From positions 4,898,001 through 4,962,000 of the forward strand of contig CP108400.1 in NCBI GenBank assembly GCA_045039925.1: DNA of 64,000 bases, written 5' to 3'. Numbering within the stretch: position 1 is the stretch's first letter; every line of letters begins with the position of its first letter. Below the pieces are notes generated by a model. The model ran no database searches and was not told the DNA's origin. It worked only from the letters and a program-made list of their open reading frames with translations. Below, piece after piece: positions 43,016 through 51,596 of the stretch. Origin of the DNA: Yinghuangia sp045039925. GTDB lineage: Bacteria > Actinomycetota > Actinomycetes > Streptomycetales > Streptomycetaceae. Made by a program: the position numbers and the translations under genes.

Positions 43016-45388
43016 TCAGTGCCCGGGGATCTCCTCGATCACCGTCGCACCCAGCTCACGGGCCAGCAGTTCCTGGCTGCTGACCCCGCCGAAGCCGACC
43101 TCTTCGTCCTCGTACGACGCCGCGTCCGCGTAGTCGACCGCGTCGTCCGGGGGAGGCGGCGGCATGTCGACGGGGCCGGACATGTACTCCGGCATGGGAG
43201 GGGGCTCGTACGCCTCGATCGGAGGCGGCTCCTCCATATGCGGTGGCTCGGCAGGCGGACGCGGCGCGGGCGACGGGACCGCGGACACCGGCGGCGCGGG
43301 CGCGGACACCGGTGCCGCCTGCGTCACGACGGCCGAGGCCGTCTGCTGCTGCGGCGGACGCGACGTCGCGGGCCACGCCCCGGGAGCCTGCTGGGCCGGG
43401 GGCTGCGGTGGTTGCGTGGCGGCCGGGGGCGCGGAGGCCTGCGTACGCCCGCCACCGCCGCCACCGCCGAAGCCGCCGCCCGAAGCACCGCCGGGGCCTC
43501 CCGCGCCGCCCGAGCCGCCACCGGAGGCAAAGCCCCCGCCCGGTCCCGAACCGCCGCCGGACCCCGAGCCGCCGCCCGTTCCCGGGTCGACGATGCACTC
43601 GATGCGCCACTCGACGCCGACCGCGTCCATCACGGCCTGGCGCAACACCTCGTCGTGCCCACTGTTGACGAACCCGTCGCGGGCCCCGGCGTGCTCGAAC
43701 GACACCTGGAGCGTCGACCCGTCGAACCCGGCCACGCCCGCGCGCTGGAGCAGCACCCACGTCACACGCTTGCGCCGCGCGACGGCCTCGATGATCTGCG
43801 GCCACATCCCGCGGACGCGGTTCACATCGCCGCCACCGCCAGAAGGCTGCGGCCGAGGCTGCGCCTGAACCGCCGCGGGCGGCGCCGCCGGGGCGGCCTG
43901 CTGCGCCTGAACCGGCTGTTGCTGCTGCGGTTGCTGCTGCGGACGCGACGCCGCCGGCCACGCGCCGGGCGTCTTCGCGGGAGCGGCCGCCGCCTCGGCG
44001 GCGACTGGTGCCGGGGCGGGGACCTCGCGGGCCGGCGCGGCCGGACGTACCGCCGCCGCAGGCGCAGGCGCCCGCTGCACAGGCGGAGCCTCCTCGAATC
44101 CGCCGCCACCGCCCGCCGGACCACCCGACCCACCGGGACCCGACCCACCAGAGCCCGACCCACCAGAGCCTGACCCCGCGGACCCGGCGGACCCACCCGC
44201 CCCGGCGAACGCGTTCCCCGGAGTCCCGAGCTCGACACGCCGCTCCAGCCGGTCGAGCCGTGCCCCGAGCGACTGTTCGTCCGCACCGGCACCCGGCAAC
44301 AGCACGCGCGCGCAAATGAGTTCGAGCTGGAGACGCGGCGAGGTCGCCCCGCGCATCTCGGTCAGCCCGGCATTGACGATGTCCGCCGCGCGCGTCAGCT
44401 CGGCCTGCCCGAACGTGCGCGCCTGCGCGACCATGCGCTGCAACTGGTCGGCCGGTACGTCGATGAGCCCCTTGTCGGCCGCGTCCGGCACCGCCGCCAG
44501 GATCACCAGGTCCCGCAGCCGCGAAAGCAGGTCCGCCACAAAGCGCCGGGGGTCGAACCCGCCCTCGATCACCCGGTCGATCACCTGGAACGCCGCCGCC
44601 CCGTCCCGCGCCGCGAACGCCTCCGCCACGTCGTCGAGCAGCGCCCGGTCGGTGAACCCGAGCAGCGACGTCGCCATCGCGTACGTCACACCGCCCTCGT
44701 CGGCCCCGGCCAGCAGCTGGTCCATGACCGACATCGAGTCACGCACCGACCCGGCGCCGGCCTGCACGACCAGCGGATAGACCTCCTTGTCGACCGAGAT
44801 GCCCTCGGTCGAACACACCTGCTCCAGGTAATCGCGGAGCACACCGGGCGGCACGAGCCGGAAGGGGTAGTGGTGCGTACGCGAGCGGATCGTCCCGATG
44901 ACCTTCTCGGGCTCGGTCGTCGCAAAGATGAACTTCAGGTGCTCCGGCGGCTCTTCGACCACCTTCAGCAACGCGTTGAAGCCCGCCGACGTGACCATGT
45001 GGGCCTCGTCGATGATGTAGATCTTGTACCGTGAGTTGACAGGCGCGAAGAACGCCTTCTCCCGCAGATCACGCGCGTCGTCCACACCACCGTGCGACGC
45101 CGCGTCGATCTCGATGACGTCGATGCTCCCCGGCCCGCCGCGCGCCAGGTCCGTACACGACATGCACTCCCCGCAGGGCGTCGGCGTCGGACCCTTCACA
45201 CAGTTCAGGCACCGGGCGAGAATGCGCGCACTCGTGGTCTTGCCGCACCCCCGTGGCCCGCTGAACAGGTACGCGTGGTTCACGCGGTTGTTCCGCAAGG
45301 CCTGCTGCAGGGGATCTGTCACGTGCTCCTGCCCGATGACCTCGGCATAGGTCTCGGGGCGGTAGCGACGGTAGAGGGCAAGCGACAC
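43016..45388 (-). CDS. dnaX: DNA polymerase III gamma/tau subunit
   Basis: Clamp-loader ATPase of 790 residues. Walker A is GPRGCGKTT (44-52), the zinc module is CLNC and CGECMSC (residues 60-78), and IIDEAHMV is the Walker B region; SRTHHYPFRLVPP is the sensor/arginine-finger segment. From about residue 380 the C-terminal part is very rich in Gly/Ser/Pro/Gln/Ala with a folded island (GMWPQIIEAVARRKRVTWVL) and an acidic tail. GTG 45388 (VSLALYRRYRP) is the family start. Confidence 0.95.
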   Translation of the reverse strand: MSLALYRRYRPETYAEVIGQEHVTDPLQQALRNNRVNHAYLFSGPRGCGKTTSARILARCLNCVKGPTPTPCGECMSCTDLARGGPGSIDVIEIDAASHGGVDDARDLREKAFFAPVNSRYKIYIIDEAHMVTSAGFNALLKVVEEPPEHLKFIFATTEPEKVIGTIRSRTHHYPFRLVPPGVLRDYLEQVCSTEGISVDKEVYPLVVQAGAGSVRDSMSVMDQLLAGADEGGVTYAMATSLLGFTDRALLDDVAEAFAARDGAAAFQVIDRVIEGGFDPRRFVADLLSRLRDLVILAAVPDAADKGLIDVPADQLQRMVAQARTFGQAELTRAADIVNAGLTEMRGATSPRLQLELICARVLLPGAGADEQSLGARLDRLERRVELGTPGNAFAGAGGSAGSAGSGSGGSGSGGSGPGGSGGPAGGGGGFEEAPPVQRAPAPAAAVRPAAPAREVPAPAPVAAEAAAAPAKTPGAWPAASRPQQQPQQQQPVQAQQAAPAAPPAAVQAQPRPQPSGGGGDVNRVRGMWPQIIEAVARRKRVTWVLLQRAGVAGFDGSTLQVSFEHAGARDGFVNSGHDEVLRQAVMDAVGVEWRIECIVDPGTGGGSGSGGGSGPGGGFASGGGSGGAGGPGGASGGGFGGGGGGGRTQASAPPAATQPPQPPAQQAPGAWPATSRPPQQQTASAVVTQAAPVSAPAPPVSAVPSPAPRPPAEPPHMEEPPPIEAYEPPPMPEYMSGPVDMPPPPPDDAVDYADAASYEDEEVGFGGVSSQELLARELGATVIEEIPGH

Positions 45389-45471
45389 GACGACGACGAT
45401 AGCCGGACCCACCCACATCCGGAGCCAAGCACGTCCGGCGCCCCGCCCCCACACCCCCAGGAACGCTGAAG

Positions 45472-45557
45472 ACCCCCCGTGCACCCGACAGAGCCCGCCT
45501 ACCCTTGCTGCCTTCCGGCCCTGGGGGGGTTTAGCAGGATGCCGCCACACGGGGGGT
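45472..45557 (-). ncRNA. ffs: Signal recognition particle RNA, small bacterial type
   Basis: The minus strand folds as one long hairpin: outer arms ACCCCCCGTG and CACGGGGGGT, and the conserved tip GGGCCGGAAGGCAGCAAGGG containing the GGAA tetraloop and asymmetric loop recognised by Ffh. Exact ends are uncertain by a few bases. The usual place, next to dnaX and tRNA-Ser, supports it. Confidence 0.93.
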
Positions 45558-45667
45558 CCGCGCCTACAGTACCCGACCCGAACCCCCGCGCGCTCCCACC
45601 ACTCCCCCGCCCCCTTCCCCGGATACTCGTGCGCGACCACCCCGAACCCTCCGGTAAGCTGTCCGGC

Positions 45668-45755
45668 GGAGGATTCGCCTAGTGGCCTAGGGCGCACGCT
45701 TGGAAAGCGTGTTGGGGGCAACCCCTCACGAGTTCGAATCTCGTATCCTCCGCCA
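45668..45755 (+). tRNA. tRNA-Ser (anticodon GGA)
   Basis: 88-nt tRNA with encoded CCA. The acceptor is GGAGGAT/ATCCTCC with discriminator G; the anticodon stem is ACGCT/AGCGT with loop TTGGAAA (anticodon GGA), and the long class II variable arm is GTTGGGGGCAACCCC. T-arm GAGTTCGAATCTC. Confidence 0.97.
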
Positions 45756-45759
45756 GATG

Positions 45760-45791
45760 CGGCCCGACCTGCGACAACGCAGGTCGGGCCG
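45760..45791 (+). terminator. Terminator of tRNA-Ser
   Basis: Perfect 14-bp stem CGGCCCGACCTGCG with loop ACAA, then TTTCTC, 4 bp after the CCA end. Confidence 0.92.
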
Positions 45792-45825
45792 TTTCTCGTC
45801 GAGACGGCGACTCTCTGTCCACACC

Positions 45826-45867
45826 CCGTTGGACAAGACGCTTGGGCGACAGGAACTTGTCCAACGG
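45826..45867. repeat. 12-bp inverted repeat with 18-bp spacer
   Basis: CCGTTGGACAAG and its exact complement CTTGTCCAACGG flank 18 bp in the 249-bp gene-free stretch after tRNA-Ser. No coding sequence is supported around it. Function unknown: operator, second terminator, or scar of an element. Confidence 0.6.
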
Positions 45868-46004
45868 ACCGCAGAGTCGCGCGGGGGCGGGCGTACGGCC
45901 GTGATCGCCGACGTCGGTTTGGACGACGACCTGCACGCCGGCGAATTGCCCAGTACCTCTAGAGCAGTTGTCGGGGGTCGACGCGCGGCGGACGGTGGCG
46001 CCGG

Positions 46005-46574
46005 TCAGCCCATGGCGGTCGCAATGGGCAAAGGGCTGTCCCGCGTGACGCGCAGGTGGCCGCCTTCGGCTTCCCAGTCGCTCTCCGAGGGGTCGTCGAC
46101 GTCCCGGAGGTCGGTGCGGGTTGGGACGGGCGTGCTCATGGTGTGGACCAGCACGGTGGCACTGCGCATGTCGCCTGCCGTCGCCGCGGCCGTCATCATC
46201 CGCTGCGCTGTGCTCGGAGCGGTTTCCGGCGGGACGACGAGGAGTTCCCAGCGTCCCGCGCGGTGCGACAGGAGCATGATTTCGTGGAGGTCCTGCTCGT
46301 CGGTGAACCAGCCGACCTTGACCAGGCGGCCGGATGCCGGGACCCGCCGGGGGACGCTTTGCCAGAGCGCGGGGTTCACCGTCGCGCGGGTGATCACGCC
46401 CACGTCTTCCATTGCCCTTACCAGGGAAGGGAGTTCGCGGGCGAGGTCGCGGGAGCGGGGCCACCACGCGCCGTCGAGTCGCCCTACAGCCTTTCCGGGC
46501 GGGGTCAGCGCGACGCGCGCGGGAATGGCATGAATGGGTACGGTCGTCGCCAGACGATCGTCGGTCGCGGTCAT
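46005..46574 (-). CDS. DUF5994 protein (copy 1)
   Basis: Protein of 189 residues, with the signature GRLDGAWWPRSRDLARELPSL and the segment VGWFTDEQDLHEIMLLSHRAGRWELLVVPP. The family occurs next to ANTAR, STAS and stress genes in Streptomyces and has no known function. ATG 46574 (MTATDD) is chosen; an upstream in-frame start would add 13 residues. It is divergent from the first STAS gene and paralogous to the protein at 63178-63666. Confidence 0.8.
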   Translation of the reverse strand: MTATDDRLATTVPIHAIPARVALTPPGKAVGRLDGAWWPRSRDLARELPSLVRAMEDVGVITRATVNPALWQSVPRRVPASGRLVKVGWFTDEQDLHEIMLLSHRAGRWELLVVPPETAPSTAQRMMTAAATAGDMRSATVLVHTMSTPVPTRTDLRDVDDPSESDWEAEGGHLRVTRDSPLPIATAMG

Positions 46575-46810
46575 GATGCCGACCTGCCCCCGGAAGGGTG
46601 CGAACCCGTCCGGCATGGCTGCTCGCCGAGCACGACACCGATATCGAAGTCGGCGTACGAAGTGTCCTCGGTACTCCCAATCTACTGCGGCGCGGACCCG
46701 CGCGGGCCCTGCGTGGCGGACGGGTGTGCGCGTCTCGGGGGTCGGAACGTCACAATCGAGCACAAGGGTGAGGTTGTCGGATTTTCCCGTCCGCGTGACC
46801 AGCTGGAGAC

Positions 46811-47067
46811 TAGGCTGCTGTGCGGACGTCCCAGACCCCGACGGCACACACCACCACGCGCCACAGATGCCTGCGGGGAGCGGACCCTCCGTCCGATTGC
46901 CTCGCGCATCCCCTTTGAGGGGAACCTGCTGCGTTCATTGCCCCGGACCCCGGCTGCAGCGTTTCACCCGCATCGAACGCACCACGACGCTCGGAGAATT
47001 CGACGTTCGGAGCCGGGAGTCCGGCATCCACGCGACGTGCTCCGGTCGGCATCCGGAACGAGGCACC
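46811..47067 (+). promoter_or_regulatory. Promoter and conserved 5' leader of STAS gene 1
   Basis: TAGGCT (46811-46816) is a -10-like hexamer, followed after 6 bp by the 27-bp block 46823-46849 (starts CGGACGTCCCAGACCCCGAC), identical to 52084-52110. Weaker similarity (GAGCGGA, CGTCCGA, GCGCATCCCC, CGAACGCACC, CCGGTCGGC, GAGGC) continues to the ATG. No ORF is supported in this leader. The rest of the gap 46575-46810 has no other feature. Confidence 0.65.
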
Positions 47068-47430
47068 ATGCGTACCCGACAACCGCTCCCCGTCAATCTG
47101 GTCGTCCACACGGGCTCCGGCACCACCGGGGCTCTGCTCATCGTCGAAGGCGAGATCGACGTCGCCTCGGCGGACCTGCTGCGCGGTGCCCTCACTCGGT
47201 GCCTGCTCGACGGCTCCTCCGTCATCGACGTCGACCTGGCAGGAGTGACGTTCTGCGACAGCAGCGGCCTGCACGTCTTCCTCGACATCTCCAAGGCCGC
47301 CGCCAGGGCCGGCGGCACTCTGCGGTTGCACAGGCCGAGCCCGATGGTGGCCCGGCTGTTCGCGCTGACCGGAACCGGCGCGCTCCTCCTCGCCCTCCCG
47401 GCTCACGCGGCGCCCACTTCCGGGCCGTGA
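47068..47430 (+). CDS. STAS-domain anti-sigma factor antagonist (copy 1)
   Basis: Anti-anti-sigma type protein of 120 residues. The STAS core is ALLIVEGEIDVASADLLRG, then VDLAGVTFCDSSGLHVFLDI with Ser65 at the phosphorylation position of SpoIIAA/RsbV. LRLHRPSPMVARLFALTGTG completes the fold. It should bind and release an anti-sigma kinase when unphosphorylated; no such kinase is in this window. More than half of the residues are shared with copy 2. Confidence 0.88.
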   Translation: MRTRQPLPVNLVVHTGSGTTGALLIVEGEIDVASADLLRGALTRCLLDGSSVIDVDLAGVTFCDSSGLHVFLDISKAAARAGGTLRLHRPSPMVARLFALTGTGALLLALPAHAAPTSGP

Positions 47431-47436
47431 ACCCGG

Positions 47437-48540
47437 TCAGCCGCTCGGGCGTGCCCGGCGATCGCCCGGCAAGGCGTAGCGCAGGACGCGGCCCCACATC
47501 GAGGCGTACTGCCGTGCCAGCGGTCCGGTGACATACGGAATGCCGTACCGCTCGCACAGTCCGCGTACCCGGGGGGCGATCTGGGCGTAGCGGTTGCTGG
47601 GCAGGTCGGGGAAGAGGTGGTGTTCGATCTGGTAGCCGAGGTTTCCGCTGAGGACGCGGAACAGCGGGCCGCCCTGGATGTTCGCCGAGCCCTGAATCTG
47701 GCGCAGGTACCATTCGCCGCGCGTCTCGTCCTCGACCTCGTCCTCGGCGAAGGTCCGGACGTCACCCGGGAAATGGCCGCAGAAGATGATCGTGTGCGCC
47801 CAGATGTTGCGCACGGTGTTCGCGGCGAGGTTGCCGAGCAGGCAGGGCAGCGCGGACGGTCCGGCGAGTGCCGGGAACAGCAGGTAGTCCTTGGCGACTT
47901 GACGGACAGCCTTGCGCACCAGGGCCTTCACTTCCGTCCGCATGTCGCGTCGGCGCTTGCGGCCGGTCGCCGCCGCGTCGGTCTCGAGGTCGAACAGCGC
48001 GATGCCCCAGTCGAAGACCAGGGCGAGCATGGCGTTGTAGAGCGGCTGGGCCAGGTGCACCGGCTTCCACGGCTGTTCGGGACTCATCCGCAGGATCGAA
48101 TATCCGAGGTCGCGGTCCCGGCCGACGACATTCGTCCAGCTGTGGTGCAGGTTGTTGTGCGTGTGCTGCCATGCGTCCGCCGGGGTGAGGAAGTCCCAGT
48201 CCCACGTGGTGGAGTGGACGGCGGGGTCGGCCATCCAGTCCCACTGACCGTGCAGGATGTTGTGGCCGAGTTCCATGTTGTCCAGGATCTTGGCGGCACT
48301 GAGCATCGCCGTTCCCGCCAGCCATGCGGGTGGGAAGAGCGAGACCTCCAGTGCGGCCCGGCCGGCGAGTTCGAGGCCGCGTTGTACGGCGATCACGTTG
48401 CGGATGTAGCGGGCGTCGGCGGCGCCCCGGTCCGCGGTGATCTCGGCGCGGATGCGGTCGAGTTCCGCGCCGAGGTCGTCGGCCGGGGAGTCTGCCGGGG
48501 ATGTCGTCGGCTTCGACAGTTCGAGAGCGAGTGCGGTCAT
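47437..48540 (-). CDS. Membrane fatty acid desaturase (DesA3-like)
   Basis: Di-iron acyl desaturase of 367 residues. The three histidine boxes are GHNILHGQ (His93, His97), HTHNNLHH (His126-His133) and QIEHHLFP near residue 315. Hydrophobic segments surround them. With the ferredoxin-type reductase encoded just upstream (18-bp spacing) it forms the electron-transfer pair known for mycobacterial DesA3. It likely makes unsaturated membrane lipids, a fit with cold or envelope stress. GAGGAG precedes the ATG. Confidence 0.93.
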   Translation of the reverse strand: MTALALELSKPTTSPADSPADDLGAELDRIRAEITADRGAADARYIRNVIAVQRGLELAGRAALEVSLFPPAWLAGTAMLSAAKILDNMELGHNILHGQWDWMADPAVHSTTWDWDFLTPADAWQHTHNNLHHSWTNVVGRDRDLGYSILRMSPEQPWKPVHLAQPLYNAMLALVFDWGIALFDLETDAAATGRKRRRDMRTEVKALVRKAVRQVAKDYLLFPALAGPSALPCLLGNLAANTVRNIWAHTIIFCGHFPGDVRTFAEDEVEDETRGEWYLRQIQGSANIQGGPLFRVLSGNLGYQIEHHLFPDLPSNRYAQIAPRVRGLCERYGIPYVTGPLARQYASMWGRVLRYALPGDRRARPSG

Positions 48541-48558
48541 GGGATGTTCTCCTCGGTG

Positions 48559-49662
48559 CTAGATGTCGAGGCCGAGAGGACCGGCCGCGGCCGATACGCA
48601 GGTCTGGATGAGGCGGCCCGGCTCGGTATGGATCTCGCCGGTGCGCAGATCACGGGCGTGGCCGTACGTCAGCGCGGCGACGCAGCCGTGGCAGATCCCC
48701 TGGCGGCAGCCGTACGGCAGCAGCACACCCGCGGACTCGCCGACTTCGAGGAGCGGGGCGGAGTCGTCGGCCTCGGCCTCGACGCCGGAGCGCACGAACC
48801 GGACAGGCCCGCCGACGCGTGGCGTGCGCGGCAGCGCGCGTACGGTGCGCACGAACCGCTCGACGTGCAGGCGCCTGGCAACACCCGCGCGCGCCCAGTG
48901 GCGTTGAATGCCGTCGAGCATCGACTCGGGTCCACAGGCGTACGTCTCCCGCTCCGGCCAGTCCGGGCACAGCTCGGCCATCTGCCGGAGAGTCAGGCGG
49001 CCGGTCGGCCCGGAGTGCCCCCGGGTGTGGTGTTCGTGAAGCCGGAGCCACGGCAATCGGCTTGCCATGGACCGGAGTTCGTCGCGGAACAGGCAGTCGT
49101 CCGCACCGGGGACGCTGTGCAGCAGCAGGACGTCCAGGCCCGCGTGGGGCCGGTGTGCGAGTGCCCGGAGCAGACCCATGGCCGGCGTGATGCCGGTGCC
49201 CGCGGTGAGCATCAGCAAGCGTTGCGGGAGGAGGGTCGGGAGCGTGAACTCCCCCTGGGCGGGGCCGAGCCGCAGCACCTGACCGGGCAGTGTGCGGTGC
49301 GCCAGGAGTGGGGAGACGCAACCGCCCGGCCGTGCCTTGACGGTGATCTCCACGCATCCGTCGGCCCGTCCGGGCAAGGATGTCAGGGAGTACGTACGCC
49401 ATACGCGTACGCCGTCCACCTCGACTCCCACAGGGACGTACTGCCCGGGCCGGTGCCCGGACCAGCCACGGCCCGTACGGATCGTCAGCGTGGTGGCCTC
49501 CGCCGTCTCGGCGCGCACCGCCACCACGCGTCCCGCCGGATGACGGGTGCTGAGCATCGGATCGACCCAACGGAGGTAGTCGTCGGGAGAACGCGGACCG
49601 GTGAGCCAGCCCGCTGCCGCGTAGAGGCGGCCGGCTACCCAGCCGATCGGGGCCACGGACAT
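48559..49662 (-). CDS. Ferredoxin-NAD(P)H reductase with 2Fe-2S domain
   Basis: Flavoprotein of 367 residues: FAD-binding RVWRTYSLTSLPG, NAD-binding region with LTAGTGITPAMGLLRAL and YACGPESMLDGIQ, then a C-terminal plant-type ferredoxin domain with CRQGICHGC and a fourth Cys in LIQTCVSAA. It supplies electrons to the downstream desaturase. ATG 49662 with GGGAG upstream was chosen over ATG 49689. The 191 bp before it contain no gene. Confidence 0.92.
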   Translation of the reverse strand: MSVAPIGWVAGRLYAAAGWLTGPRSPDDYLRWVDPMLSTRHPAGRVVAVRAETAEATTLTIRTGRGWSGHRPGQYVPVGVEVDGVRVWRTYSLTSLPGRADGCVEITVKARPGGCVSPLLAHRTLPGQVLRLGPAQGEFTLPTLLPQRLLMLTAGTGITPAMGLLRALAHRPHAGLDVLLLHSVPGADDCLFRDELRSMASRLPWLRLHEHHTRGHSGPTGRLTLRQMAELCPDWPERETYACGPESMLDGIQRHWARAGVARRLHVERFVRTVRALPRTPRVGGPVRFVRSGVEAEADDSAPLLEVGESAGVLLPYGCRQGICHGCVAALTYGHARDLRTGEIHTEPGRLIQTCVSAAAGPLGLDI

Positions 49663-49853
49663 GTGGGGGCTCCCGTCATCGCGCCACACACAGTGCCGTT
49701 CGGCCTGTGTGCCGTGCGCGGGCGGGGTCTTGACCCGACGTCACCAGCCTAACCGCATAGCTCCGCACCCTTGCCCGTGAGTACGAGCCACGCGGGCGCA
49801 GCGTGCCGCAATGAATTCGCAGCCTCAAGCGCGGCCGTCCCGGAATCAGACCG

Positions 49854-50225
49854 TCAGGCTTGAGAACACGGTTGGGCGTTGATGCGGGCCGTGTCGGCCA
49901 GGCGGATCTGGCTGAGCAGGACGAGCGGGGCCGCGTAGGCGGCTTGCGGCCCCAGGATCAGTGCGAGACCGAGCAGCGGCCCGGGCACCCAGCGGTCTTC
50001 GGGGGCCAAGCGGTTGAAAACAGCCAAGACGACGGCAACGGCCGTCTGGGCGACGATGAAGCGCCAGGAGTCGAAGACACTGTTCGCGCGGTCGGCGAGC
50101 CAAGCGCCTGCGGCGCGGGCGCGGTGGCCGCACCGGTCGCTGACGGCGAGCGGGCGTCCCGTCGGCCCGGGCGGTCCGGGCGGTCGGGGAGCGCTTCCTC
50201 GAGGGTGATACCAGGGTGTCGGCAT
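49854..50225 (-). CDS. DUF1003-like small membrane protein
   Basis: Protein of about 123 residues. After a Pro/Gly-rich N-terminus, ADRANSVFDSWRFIVAQTAV starts a two-helix membrane domain ending LGPQAAYAAPLVLLSQIRLA, which matches the DUF1003 pattern (helix, short loop, AAYAAPLILMSQ-like end). Function unknown. The ATG lacks a clear Shine-Dalgarno. It follows the GlsB-like gene by 31 bp on the same strand. Confidence 0.6.
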   Translation of the reverse strand: MPTPWYHPRGSAPRPPGPPGPTGRPLAVSDRCGHRARAAGAWLADRANSVFDSWRFIVAQTAVAVVLAVFNRLAPEDRWVPGPLLGLALILGPQAAYAAPLVLLSQIRLADTARINAQPCSQA

Positions 50226-50256
50226 GAGGGCGGCAGTCACGATGGGCGGCGCGGTG

Positions 50257-50598
50257 TCACCTCCGAGCGCCCCGACGCCCGAAGCCGCGGCTGCGGCCAC
50301 GGCTTCGACCGCTGCTCCGGCCTCGGCTACTCGTGCGTGAGCCTCGGTTGGTGATCGAGCGGTAGCCCACGAGCAGCAGAACGGATCCGGCGACGGCGCT
50401 GACCCAGGTGGACAGGTTGAAGAAGCCCTGGGTCCCGTTGACGTCGAACACCCGGACGGCGATGAAGCCGCCGAGCAGGGCGCCGGCCATGCCGATGAGC
50501 GCTGTGACGATGATGCCGCCGGGGTCCTTGCCGGGGACCAGCATCTTGGCGATGACCCCGGCCACCAGGCCGAGGACGATCCAGGCGATGATGCCCAT
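50257..50598 (-). CDS. GlsB/YeaQ/YmgE-family stress membrane protein
   Basis: Small inner-membrane protein of 113 residues of the transglycosylase-associated family. Helices: IIAWIVLGLVAGVIAKMLVPG, IVTALIGMAGALLGGFIAVR and SAVAGSVLLLVGYR, with the family GKDPGG loop. The C-terminal 30 residues are an Arg/Ser/Gly-rich tail. AAGGAG lies 9 bp before the ATG. Family members respond to envelope or osmotic stress. Confidence 0.9.
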   Translation of the reverse strand: MGIIAWIVLGLVAGVIAKMLVPGKDPGGIIVTALIGMAGALLGGFIAVRVFDVNGTQGFFNLSTWVSAVAGSVLLLVGYRSITNRGSRTSSRGRSSGRSRGRSRGFGRRGARR

Positions 50599-51076
50599 GA
50601 CCAGTGCTCCTTGTGAGCGTCGGTGCGTCGACTGCGGGGATCGGCTTTCCGGGCCGGTCGCGCAGGGCCGGGGACCGCGGGGGTGCGGTCGGCGGCGGTC
50701 GTACCGTGCGCCCTCCCCAGGACCGGCCTGCGTCGCGCAGGACGGGTACCGGCGAGGGCGGGGGTCGCCGTTCGGTGTGACCGGCCGGTCATCCGCTCGA
50801 CCGCGCCGACGAGGTTGGCGCGCACATCGGCTGCCGCATCGGCGGTGCTCACCCGTAGGCGCGTGAAGCGACTTGAGGGGTCCTGGCAGGAAGTCCTGGC
50901 GTCTGCAGCCATCTCGCGCCTGCCCGGACCGGACGGATCGTCTCGCTGCCGGGGGCTGGGGCCGCTATGCACAACGTAGTCCCGCCGGCGCGACCCGAAC
51001 AGGCCCGACGCCGAAGCGTTCACGGCGGCCGGGCCCCGCCGACCCCGTGCCCGTGCGACCGTGTAGAGGCCCGGCC
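50599..51076. other. Gene-free region
   Basis: This 478-bp region lies between divergent small membrane genes. Long open frames cross it on both strands, but their codon use is not coding-like and none has a known motif. It presumably holds the promoter of the GlsB-like gene; no repeat or hairpin worth naming was seen. Confidence 0.4.
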
Positions 51077-51352
51077 GTGCCCATCTGGATCGCTCTTGCG
51101 GTGCTTGCCCTGGCGCTGCTCGGGGCTGGCTTCGTCACCATGCCGCTCGTGTGGATGGCACAGGCTTCTCCGGGCATTGCGGGTCTTCGCCCAGGCGGTC
51201 TTCGCCCAGGCGTACGAACTCCCCTGATCCTGCGGTCGGTTGACAGGAGCGGCGGTGAGGCGTTGACTCAGTCCTACGGTATAGGTCGGCAATGCTCCGG
51301 AGATGCCGGATCGCGCACCTCGTACCGTTTCGCCGGGCCCCCGCGGATATGA
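51077..51352 (+). pseudogene. Degenerate small hydrophobic protein
   Basis: From GTG 51077 the frame begins like the common Streptomyces small hydrophobic proteins (VPIWIALAVLALALLGAGFV), then loses the second half of the helix pattern and runs into a 15-bp tandem duplication (GGTCTTCGCCCAGGC, 51182-51196 and 51197-51211) and unrelated residues. Probably a decayed copy of the neighbour at 51374-51553. Confidence 0.35.
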
Positions 51353-51373
51353 CCGTGTGGAGGTTCACGGTTC

Positions 51374-51553
51374 CTGGTCCTGATCGTCGTGGTGGCCGTC
51401 GTCCTGTTCCTGTTCGGCTTCATCATGCCCCTGCTGTGGGTCGTCGCGATCGGGCTCCTGATCGCGTGGATCCTCGGCACCTTCCGCCGCGCCCGATACG
51501 GCCGTGACCACCACGACGACTATCACCGCCACGGCAGGCGCCGAAGGTACTGA
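51374..51553 (+). CDS. Small hydrophobic membrane protein, start uncertain
   Basis: The frame encodes a strong membrane segment (IVVVAVVLFLFGFIMPLLWV, then VAIGLLIAWILGTF) and a short His/Arg tail (RRARYGRDHHDDYHRHGRRR) of a type common near stress genes. GGAGG lies 10 bp before CTG 51374 and no ATG or GTG is at proper spacing; GTG 51389 is the first standard codon. It precedes the IHF paralogue by 43 bp. Confidence 0.5.
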   Translation: MVLIVVVAVVLFLFGFIMPLLWVVAIGLLIAWILGTFRRARYGRDHHDDYHRHGRRRRY

Positions 51554-51596
51554 CCGACCGATCGTCGCAACCGGAACCGCGTACGAGGAGATTCCG

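Noticed and set aside
50599..51076. Protein-coding gene on either strand in this gap
   Set aside because: Open frames exist, but codon position bias is wrong, no ribosome binding site fits and no motif is visible.
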